DNA of 12,207 bases from CAZFPN01 sp044370655. Lineage in GTDB: Bacteria > Pseudomonadota > Alphaproteobacteria > Rickettsiales > Deianiraeaceae. A model generated the notes under the pieces. The model was given only the letters and a program-made list of their open reading frames with translations. It had not been told where the DNA came from and made no database searches. Shown piece by piece: positions 7,343 through 12,207 of this stretch (positions within the stretch are counted from its first letter, which is position 1; each line of letters begins with the position of its first letter). A program made the translations under genes and the position numbers. The stretch spans positions 1 to 12,207 of the forward strand of contig JBILVD010000038.1 in NCBI GenBank assembly GCA_044370655.1. The letters are read 5' to 3'.

Positions 7343-8091
7343 TTACATTAAAAGGCAAAACCGCTATTATAACAGGTGCCACGGGAGGAATAGGGGCTAA
7401 TATTACAGAAAAATTCTTAGAAGCGGGGGCTAAAATCCTTATTTCAGGGACAAATTTAACCAAATTAGAAACATTTAAAGAAAGCCTGCTAACCAAATTT
7501 AGGGATGCAGAAATTTTGATTAAGCCTTGCAATTTAGGTGAAAAGCTTGAAATTGAAAACCTTATGAAAGAAGGAGTTGAAATGCTTGGAGGAAGGCTTG
7601 ATATACTTGTTGCAAATGCGGGCATTACAAAAGATGGTTTAATAATTAGAATGACAGAGGAAGATTGGGATAATGTTTTAGATGTAAATCTTAAATCGTG
7701 CTTTCTTTTAAGTAAAGATGCTGTTAAAATAATGATGAAGCAAAGATACGGTAAAATAGTGCTCATTTCTTCTGTTGTTGGGCTTTCTGGCAACCCAGGG
7801 CAAGTGAATTACTGTGCTTCTAAAGCAGGAATTATTGGTTTTGCAAAATCTCTCTCTCAAGAAGTTGCCAGTAGAAACATTACCGTAAATTGTGTAGCAC
7901 CAGGTTTTATTTCAAGCCCAATGACTGATGTTTTAACTGAAGAACAAAAAAAATTGATACTTTCCAAAATTCCCACTGCAAGGTTAGGAAGTGGAGGTGA
8001 GATTGCTAATGCCACTTTGTTTCTTGCTAGCGATATGTCTTCTTACATCACAGGTCAAACGATTAGTGTAAATGGAGGAATGTATATGTAA
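7339..8091 (+). CDS. fabG: 3-oxoacyl-[acyl-carrier-protein] reductase
   Basis: NADPH-dependent reductase of the type II fatty acid elongation cycle, converting 3-oxoacyl-ACP to (3R)-hydroxyacyl-ACP in the cytoplasm. A classical short-chain dehydrogenase: cofactor loop TGATGGIG (12-19), NAG (93-95), catalytic tetrad N117, S145, Y158 and K162 within SSVVGLSGNPGQVNYCASKAG, and the PG motif (188-189). It ends with the typical FLASD...YITGQTISVNGG segment. At 250 residues it is full length, and its similarity to FabG is closer than to generic SDRs. The start codon lies within the nuoK stop (ATGA), implying coupled translation. acpP and fabF, frequent partners, do not follow. Instead the gene faces a minus-strand gene whose stop is only 4 bases away. 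Confidence 0.95.
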   Translation: MITLKGKTAIITGATGGIGANITEKFLEAGAKILISGTNLTKLETFKESLLTKFRDAEILIKPCNLGEKLEIENLMKEGVEMLGGRLDILVANAGITKDGLIIRMTEEDWDNVLDVNLKSCFLLSKDAVKIMMKQRYGKIVLISSVVGLSGNPGQVNYCASKAGIIGFAKSLSQEVASRNITVNCVAPGFISSPMTDVLTEEQKKLILSKIPTARLGSGGEIANATLFLASDMSSYITGQTISVNGGMYM

Positions 8092-8095
8092 AGGT

Positions 8096-8221
8096 TTATT
8101 TAGCCTGAATACTTACTTCATTGTGATAATCTTTCAAAACCTTAGGAATTGTAATGTCGTTTTCAAAATCCTGCTTTGAGCAAGCAAGTAAAAGTGCAAA
8201 TATTAAAAATCTAAGCTTCAT
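8096..8221 (-). CDS. small predicted lipoprotein (41 aa) overlapping lspA
   Basis: This minus-strand frame begins at the ATG complementary to 8219-8221 and ends with TAA at 8096-8098. It starts inside the last 11 bases of lspA. The N-terminus MKLRFLIFALLLAC is a textbook lipoprotein signal: basic residues, a hydrophobic core and the lipobox LLAC with C14 as the lipidation site. The mature part would be only 28 residues (CSKQDFENDITIPKVLKDYH..., polar). Many alphaproteobacteria carry a DUF3035/BamF-like lipoprotein gene directly after lspA. This could be a miniature or truncated counterpart, but I see no convincing sequence proof. Other possibilities are an entericidin-like small lipoprotein or a decayed gene. 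The signal, the overlap with lspA and the open frame support it. The short length keeps confidence moderate. Confidence 0.55.
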   Translation of the reverse strand: MKLRFLIFALLLACSKQDFENDITIPKVLKDYHNEVSIQAK

Positions 8222-8714
8222 ATTTTTTAAATAAATCTCCAAAAATTAAAATCATCGCTCCCACAAAAATAAAGCAATCTGCTAAATTAAAAATGGGGTA
8301 ATGCCAGTTTTTTATATAAAAATGTAAAAAATCAATCACTCCTCCAAGTGTAAGCCTATCAATAGTGTTGCCAACCGCCCCTGAAATAATAAGCATATAA
8401 GCAAAAGAAAGCAATTGAGTTTTTTCTCTTAAAAATAAATAAAGCAAAAATAATGATATTGCAATAGCAACTACCGAAAGTAGAACTCTTCCATTTTCAA
8501 GCTCCGAAAAAAAACTAAAACTAACTCCTGTATTTAAAGCTAATGTAAAGCTAAAAAATGGTAAAACAGGGTAAGACTTTAAAGGTTTTGAAGTTAAAAA
8601 CTCTGTCATAAATTGTTTTGAAATTTGGTCTAAAATAATGCATAAAGCAAGCAATAATAAATTGGTTAAAATAATCCTTTTATTTTGCTTGAAATTTAAC
8701 CTAATATCTTTCAT
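8211..8714 (-). CDS. lspA: lipoprotein signal peptidase (signal peptidase II)
   Basis: Inner-membrane aspartyl protease that cleaves the signal peptide of prolipoproteins just before the lipidated cysteine. The 167-residue version starting at the ATG complementary to 8712-8714 (MKDIRLNFKQ) fits the family length. Four membrane helices are apparent (about 13-30, 52-70, 77-96, 103-112 with 147-160). Signatures are DQ.SK (29-33), NTGVSFSFFS (61-70), GAVGNTIDRL (112-121), VIDF with catalytic D128, and FNLAD with catalytic D146. The frame stays open upstream to about 9023, but those codons lie antisense to murC and encode nothing family-like, so they are rejected. AAGAAG just before the ATG is a weak Shine-Dalgarno candidate. 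It is divergent from murC and overlaps the small lipoprotein gene, a plausible substrate of this enzyme. Confidence 0.95.
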   Translation of the reverse strand: MKDIRLNFKQNKRIILTNLLLLALCIILDQISKQFMTEFLTSKPLKSYPVLPFFSFTLALNTGVSFSFFSELENGRVLLSVVAIAISLFLLYLFLREKTQLLSFAYMLIISGAVGNTIDRLTLGGVIDFLHFYIKNWHYPIFNLADCFIFVGAMILIFGDLFKKYEA

Positions 8715-8733
8715 AACTTCTTGAATAAAAATT

Positions 8734-8761
8734 AAGATAAAGAGATTTTTTTGTAAAGCAA
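8734..8761 (-). promoter_or_regulatory. candidate lspA promoter
   Basis: On the minus strand, TTGCTT (8761-8756) is followed after 16 bases by TATCTT (8739-8734). The geometry is the same as in the candidate pairs before uvrD and virB9. Matches to consensus are only 3/6 and 4/6, so support is weak. No comparable pair was found for murC in this 64-base divergent gap. Confidence 0.25.
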
Positions 8762-8778
8762 GTATTTTGTTAAAAAAT

Positions 8779-10251
8779 ATGAATAAGGGGGATTTTATCC
8801 ATTTTGTTGGAATTGGCGGTGTTAGTATGAGCGGTATTGCAATTGAGCTTGCAAGACAAGGTTTTAATGTTTCTGGCTCCGATGCTTCTTCTTCAAATGA
8901 AAATGAGTATCTTAAAGAAATAGAAAACTTTGGGCAAATTCGTCTTTTTGGGGGCGGGCATGACGCTGAAAATGTTGACCCAAATACAAAACATATGGTT
9001 GTTACTTCAACAGTTTCAAGCAAAAACCCTGAAGTAATTAGGGCATATGAATTGGGGATTAAAATTTTACAACGCTTTGAGGCGGTTAATTTAATTGTTA
9101 AAGAATATAAAAATAGAATTGGAATTTTTGGAGGAGCGGGAAAAACGACAACAACAGCACTCTCTTTCTTTTTATTTCAAAGCGCAGGGCTTTTGCCTTC
9201 TCTTTTTTTAGGGTCTGTAATGAAAAATTTAAAAAGTAGCGTTCATATTGAAAAAAGAAAGGAGTTTTGTATTTTTGAAACAGACGAATCTGATGCAAGT
9301 TTTCAGGAAATGGAGATGAATGCAGGAATTTTTGTTGCAATGGAGAAAGATCATTTAGAGCATAAGGCATACTCTGGAAGTTATGATAAAATGAAGTTAT
9401 GCTTTCAAAACTTACTTTTAAAATTAGCTTCTCAAAACTCCCCAATATGTTACAACGAAGATAGTGATGAAGTTGAAGAAATGGTAAAAGATATTTTAAG
9501 TGGATATCAAAACAAGAAGTCATTTTCTTTGAAGAATAAGAATGCAGATTTTTACGCAGAAGGATTTAAATTTACATATGGAGGAATGAGTTTTAATATA
9601 TTTCATAAAGGGAGGATTTTTATAGAAAATACTTTTATGCCTTTAATTGGGGAATTTAATGCCTTAAATGTGCTTGGTTCGCTTGCAATGCTTAGCTTTT
9701 TTGTAGAGCTTGATGAAGTTAAATTTGCTACTTTAAATTTGCGTAGTTTTGAGGGTATAGACAAAAGACAGGCAAAAGTTGGTAAATTCAAAAATTTTGA
9801 TATAATAGATGATTATGCACACAGTCCTCTAAAAATCAAATCAATGCTTGCCGGATTTACAAGATACGCCAAAGAAATTGGAGCAGGAGTTCTTCCTATT
9901 TGCGAAATACACAAAATATCAAGGCTTGAAAGCATGTATGAGGCTTTTGTTTCAAGCTTTAATTCTATTAAATTTCTTGTATTGATGGATGTTTATCAGG
10001 TTGCAGGTTATGAAGAAAAATCTCAAGATTTAATTAAATTTATTGAAGATGTTCAAAAAGAAAATAAAGAGATAGAAATCATCTATATTCCTAATAGATA
10101 CTTAGCAAAGGGCTTAAATGAGCTTATAAAAAGAGAGGAATTTAAAAATAAATCTTTAAACTTTTTGTTGTTTTTTGGAGCTGGGCTTTCAAGTAAATTT
10201 GCTAAAAAAATGGAAGATGAGCTTAAAAAACTAAACAGAGAATATTACTAA
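8779..10251 (+). CDS. murC: UDP-N-acetylmuramate--L-alanine ligase (divergent MurC)
   Basis: Cytoplasmic Mur ligase that adds L-alanine to UDP-MurNAc, using ATP. Starting at the ATG at 8779 gives 490 residues, matching E. coli MurC. A TTG 12 bases upstream is in frame but adds nothing recognisable. The N-terminal Rossmann domain begins HFVGIGGVSMSGIA (8-21), a strong MurC signature. The ATPase domain has the P-loop GGAGKTTTT (118-126) and ETDESDASF (167-175). The C-terminal domain has DDYAHSP (344-350). Several normally invariant positions differ. The usual GTHGKT is GGAGKT. The DESDGS box reads DESDAS. The HNVLNALAA box reads FNALNVLGS (293-301). DDY.HHP has lost its second His, and the FQPHRYTR box reads CEIHKISR (375-382). 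The catalytic Lys (K122) and the acidic box remain. It is alone, away from murB, ddl or ftsQA. MurC is the best name, with a functionally shifted paralog as the alternative. Confidence 0.83.
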   Translation: MNKGDFIHFVGIGGVSMSGIAIELARQGFNVSGSDASSSNENEYLKEIENFGQIRLFGGGHDAENVDPNTKHMVVTSTVSSKNPEVIRAYELGIKILQRFEAVNLIVKEYKNRIGIFGGAGKTTTTALSFFLFQSAGLLPSLFLGSVMKNLKSSVHIEKRKEFCIFETDESDASFQEMEMNAGIFVAMEKDHLEHKAYSGSYDKMKLCFQNLLLKLASQNSPICYNEDSDEVEEMVKDILSGYQNKKSFSLKNKNADFYAEGFKFTYGGMSFNIFHKGRIFIENTFMPLIGEFNALNVLGSLAMLSFFVELDEVKFATLNLRSFEGIDKRQAKVGKFKNFDIIDDYAHSPLKIKSMLAGFTRYAKEIGAGVLPICEIHKISRLESMYEAFVSSFNSIKFLVLMDVYQVAGYEEKSQDLIKFIEDVQKENKEIEIIYIPNRYLAKGLNELIKREEFKNKSLNFLLFFGAGLSSKFAKKMEDELKKLNREYY

Positions 10252-10427
10252 CTTTCAAGCACATCTTCAATTTCTAATTTCGCCTCCTCTAACTGCTTTT
10301 TACATTCATCATAAAGCTTCTTTGCTTGTTTGATGCTTTTTGATACTTCGTTTAATTTTAGGTCATCTTTTTGTAAATTCTCTAAAATGTCATTTAATTC
10401 TTCCATTTTGGCTTCAAAGTTCTTCAT
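10248..10427 (-). CDS. xseB: exodeoxyribonuclease VII small subunit
   Basis: Small subunit of exonuclease VII, which binds several-fold to XseA to form the single-strand-specific DNase used in repair. The minus-strand frame from the ATG complementary to 10425-10427 to the TAG at 10248-10250 encodes 59 residues. It opens MKNFEAKMEELNDILENLQK, followed by D-D-L-K-L-N-E (21-27). The second helix is QAKKLYDECKKQLEEAKLEI (34-53). This is the XseB pattern F..AM.EL..I...L..g.L.L.E....Y..G..L...C...L..A, in a helical hairpin of normal size. The usual Y-E-x-G of the second helix is replaced by S-I-K-Q. Its stop overlaps the murC stop on the other strand. It probably follows gltX in one transcript, 72 bases after the restored gltX end. 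xseA is not in the window. Confidence 0.85.
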   Translation of the reverse strand: MKNFEAKMEELNDILENLQKDDLKLNEVSKSIKQAKKLYDECKKQLEEAKLEIEDVLES

Positions 10428-10499
10428 ATTATTTAAGTATTACAAAATGTATAGCATTTATCAAAAGTTAAAAATTTTTAAAATTAATTTATCTCACGT

Positions 10500-10646
10500 T
10501 CAAGATAAATTTATTATTTGCAAAGAAATTCTATGCAAAGCATTTTCAAAGCCTAGAATGTATATAATTTCAAAAACTCCGATTGAAGAAAGTGTTCCAA
10601 TCAAGCAACCTCTAATGGCGGGGAGGATTTTACCTAATGCAAAACT
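10500..10646 (-). pseudogene. gltX: out-of-frame C-terminal part of gltX
   Basis: In the frame displaced by -1 relative to gltX, the minus strand encodes 48 residues beginning SFALGKILPAIRGCL and continuing IGTLSSIGVFEIIYILGFEN to a TGA at 10500-10502. This is the expected end of a bacterial GluRS anticodon-binding domain (pattern LgKl..plR.aLtG...s..vfEii.iLG.e..l.Ri). It joins seamlessly to gltX residue K407 if one base is added to the five-A run at 10646-10650, giving a 455-residue protein. The segment shows no stop or decay of its own, so the break is recent, an assembly error, or bypassed during expression. Confidence 0.85.
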
Positions 10647-11866
10647 TTTTCTTTGCAAAAAGTCTTGAAATTTACTTCTAGATTGTATTCTCCATTTTTT
10701 TTCATAAATTCTAGAATGATGTTTAACTCATCTTTATTTTCTAAAATTAGATTTTTAGCATCTTCCTTAACTTCAAAATCGTCCTCAAAAACTTTAAACT
10801 CTTCTCTCATATCGGAAATGGTTGTGTATCTATAACGAATTTTAGAAACCGCCCTTGCAAGCCTTTCTCTTGATTTAAATTTCTCACCTTCTTCCTCAAT
10901 TTTAGATAGTATGTAAGCTTCATCTAGGTTATTAATAAAATGATGATTGATGTTTTTTAGTTTTTCAAAATCAAAACGAGAGGGGGATTTACTAATGCCT
11001 TTTATATCAAACTCTTTAATCATTGCGTCATCATTTAAAATTGCATCATTTTCACTTCCCCAACCAAGACGAACAAGATAACTCCTTAAGGCCTCAGGGA
11101 GATAGCCCATAGAACTATACTCCTCAACAGCCAATGCCCCATGCCTCTTAGATAACTTCTTGCCGTCTATACCATGAATTAAAGGGATATGACCAAAAGA
11201 TGGAATTTTAGCCCCTAGTCCTCTATAAATGAGAATTTGCTTTGGAGTGTTTGTTAGATGGTCGTCCCCTCTTAAAATGTGTGTAATTTTCATAAAAATA
11301 TCATCACATACAACGGATAGCATATAAACTGGTGTGCCATCGCTCCTTACAATTACAAAGTCTTCAATCGTGTTAGAGTTAATTACAACTTTACCTTGAA
11401 TTAAGTCGTCATTTATTATATCATCATTTTGTAAAACACGCATTCTAATTACAGGTTTAACGCCTTCTATAGGGGTTTCATCGCCTTTTGAATATTTATG
11501 AATGTATCTAGTTCCGTTTTTCTCTGCCTCTTCTTTTCTTCTTGTAATTTCTTCGGGAGAAAGGTAGCAATAGTAAGCAAATCCGTTTTCAATTAATTTT
11601 TTTGCTTCATTTAAATGTTCCTTTATTCTTTTGCTTTGATAGATAACTTCTTCGTCCCAATTTAAACCTAAAAATTTCAAACCGTTTAGTATTGAGTTGT
11701 AAGAAGATTCGCTATTTCTTGCTGTGTCTGTATCTTCAATTCTAAGCAAAAACTTTCCACCCATTTTTTTAGCAAAAAGATAGTTAAAAAGAGCTGTTCT
11801 TGCAGTTCCTATGTGTAAATACCCCGTTGGAGAAGGGGCAATTCTAACCCTTACTTCTTGTTTCAT
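10634..11866 (-). CDS. gltX: glutamyl-tRNA synthetase, frameshifted near the C-terminus
   Basis: Class I aminoacyl-tRNA synthetase charging tRNA-Glu (and tRNA-Gln in organisms using the amidotransferase route). The uninterrupted frame gives 410 residues. The catalytic Rossmann core starts VRIAPSPTGYLHIGTARTAL, with the HIGH box as HIGT (18-21). LRIEDTD lies at 41-47, the ILRGDDHLTNTPKQ segment at 197-210, and the KMSKS box appears as KLSKR (237-241). The helical anticodon-binding region follows from about 300. The frame then ends prematurely with VLH and a TAG at 10634-10636, about 45 residues short. The missing part lies in another frame (10500-10646). Rickettsiales often carry two gltX copies with different tRNA preference, and I cannot tell which copy this is. 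An in-frame TAA upstream and HIGH position 18 support the start. No Shine-Dalgarno is seen. Confidence 0.96.
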   Translation of the reverse strand: MKQEVRVRIAPSPTGYLHIGTARTALFNYLFAKKMGGKFLLRIEDTDTARNSESSYNSILNGLKFLGLNWDEEVIYQSKRIKEHLNEAKKLIENGFAYYCYLSPEEITRRKEEAEKNGTRYIHKYSKGDETPIEGVKPVIRMRVLQNDDIINDDLIQGKVVINSNTIEDFVIVRSDGTPVYMLSVVCDDIFMKITHILRGDDHLTNTPKQILIYRGLGAKIPSFGHIPLIHGIDGKKLSKRHGALAVEEYSSMGYLPEALRSYLVRLGWGSENDAILNDDAMIKEFDIKGISKSPSRFDFEKLKNINHHFINNLDEAYILSKIEEEGEKFKSRERLARAVSKIRYRYTTISDMREEFKVFEDDFEVKEDAKNLILENKDELNIILEFMKKNGEYNLEVNFKTFCKEKVLH

Positions 11867-11882
11867 TTTGATTATAAATTTT

Positions 11883-11888
11883 AGTATA
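11883..11888 (-). promoter_or_regulatory. candidate -10 element for gltX
   Basis: TATACT on the minus strand (5/6 match) ends 16 bases before the gltX ATG, a reasonable position for a very short leader. No good -35 hexamer sits 16-18 bases upstream. A perfect TATAAT closer to the ATG (11871-11876) would place the start site inside the gene, so it is less likely. Confidence 0.2.
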
Positions 11889-11903
11889 TCTTAAATTACG
11901 TAT

Positions 11904-12185
11904 TTATAAAAAGCAAGAAGATAAGGCGGGAAAATTTAAAACTTGTTGGATAGGTAGTATTAATTCCAAATTATTTGATTTGCAATAACCTAAAACTCTT
12001 GCTTTTAAAACTCTTGCGTTGTTTATTTTAAAGTCATGTAATTCTTTTGGGGGCTTTATAATACCTTGCAAATTTCTTTTTAGGTTGTATTTTTCAACCT
12101 TAACTTTTTGGTATATAGGACTTTCTTGGCTTACTTCTGCGGTTTTAAAAAATTTGTATAAAGTCTTCATAATATGTGTCATCAT
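11904..12185 (-). CDS. unidentified reading frame, possibly the 3' part of a longer gene
   Basis: I do not recognise this protein. From the ATG complementary to 12183-12185 it has 93 residues. In-frame ATGs also follow at once and at residue 6, and the frame stays open to the window edge (codons reading N-L-R-I-P-K-K), so the true start may lie outside. The product is strongly basic in its first two thirds (YKFFKTAEVSQES, then VKVEKYNLKRN) and ends in a more hydrophobic stretch, LELILPIQQVLNFPALSSC. There is no signal peptide or clear membrane segment. An AAGGA about 13 bases before the first ATG is a weak, distant Shine-Dalgarno candidate. It points the same way as gltX, 37 bases upstream of it, so the two could be co-transcribed. 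Codon use looks as AT-rich as the neighbours. Spurious ORF remains possible. Confidence 0.4.
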   Translation of the reverse strand: MMTHIMKTLYKFFKTAEVSQESPIYQKVKVEKYNLKRNLQGIIKPPKELHDFKINNARVLKARVLGYCKSNNLELILPIQQVLNFPALSSCFL

Positions 12186-12207
12186 TTTTTTAGGTATCCT
12201 TAAATTT

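Noticed and set aside
7317..7793. Minus-strand 158-codon frame antisense to fabG
   Set aside because: fabG on the other strand is fully conserved with its active site, and this frame shows no domain or start signal.
8715..9023. Extending lspA upstream to give a protein of about 270 residues
   Set aside because: The extra codons are antisense to the conserved start of murC and encode no membrane helix or family motif. The ATG at 8714 gives a protein of normal size.
10640..10655. Programmed -1 ribosomal frameshift site in gltX
   Set aside because: The run reads A GAA AAA G in the zero frame, not a canonical X XXY YYZ heptamer, and no downstream hairpin or pseudoknot is evident. Slippage or sequence error is more likely.
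10330..10668. Plus-strand frame of 112 codons over xseB and the gltX tail
   Set aside because: Both minus-strand frames beneath it match known families, and the plus-strand product is a low-complexity F/S/K-rich shadow.
1..12207. Mobile element, CRISPR array, toxin-antitoxin or phage genes
   Set aside because: No repeated spacer structure, terminal inverted repeats, transposase or integrase motifs, or paired small toxin/antitoxin frames were seen. The virB9 gene alone does not indicate a conjugative element.

Overview
The window looks like chromosomal DNA of an obligate host-associated alphaproteobacterium, most likely of the Rickettsiales. The base composition is very AT-rich and intergenic space is minimal. 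The window holds a TrbG/VirB9-family type IV secretion protein and an NDUFS4-type accessory subunit of respiratory complex I, a protein typical of alphaproteobacteria and mitochondria. TGA is used as a stop codon (mrdA, nuoK and the FtsL-like gene), so the genetic code is standard. Gene order is not one I recognise from Rickettsia itself, so I do not name a genus. I see no integrase, transposase, CRISPR array, tRNA or rRNA. No gene-free stretch exceeds about 210 bases.

Layout: (1) 1-206 is a non-coding leader with short inverted repeats and promoter-like hexamers. (2) 207-2486 is uvrD, followed by a weak terminator hairpin and a second promoter region. (3) 2664-8091 is a tight seven-gene plus-strand run: virB9, an ftsL-like gene, an NDUFS4-type gene, mrdA (PBP2), lptF, nuoK and fabG. 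Its junctions are 4-base ATGA overlaps or gaps of 0 to 5 bases. (4) 8096-8714, minus strand, holds lspA and an easily missed 41-residue predicted lipoprotein gene that overlaps its end. (5) 8779-10251 is a divergent murC, transcribed away from lspA. (6) 10248-11866, minus strand, holds gltX then xseB. gltX carries an apparent one-base frameshift near its 3' end. (7) 11904 to the window edge is an unidentified minus-strand reading frame that may continue outside.

Most genes serve the cell envelope (PBP2, MurC, LptF, LspA, the small lipoprotein, the FtsL-like protein, VirB9), membrane lipid supply (FabG) or complex I (NuoK, NDUFS4-type). Respiration, peptidoglycan growth, LPS export, lipid synthesis and secretion genes are therefore probably co-transcribed and partly translationally coupled, although they do not form one pathway. 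Shine-Dalgarno motifs are mostly absent at the starts.

The items most worth a second look are the gltX frameshift in a five-A run, with the missing C-terminus intact in another frame; the hidden lipoprotein next to lspA; MurC with several altered signature motifs; and a near-identical 23-24 base element upstream of both uvrD and virB9. I did not find a convincing new multi-gene defence or mobile system.
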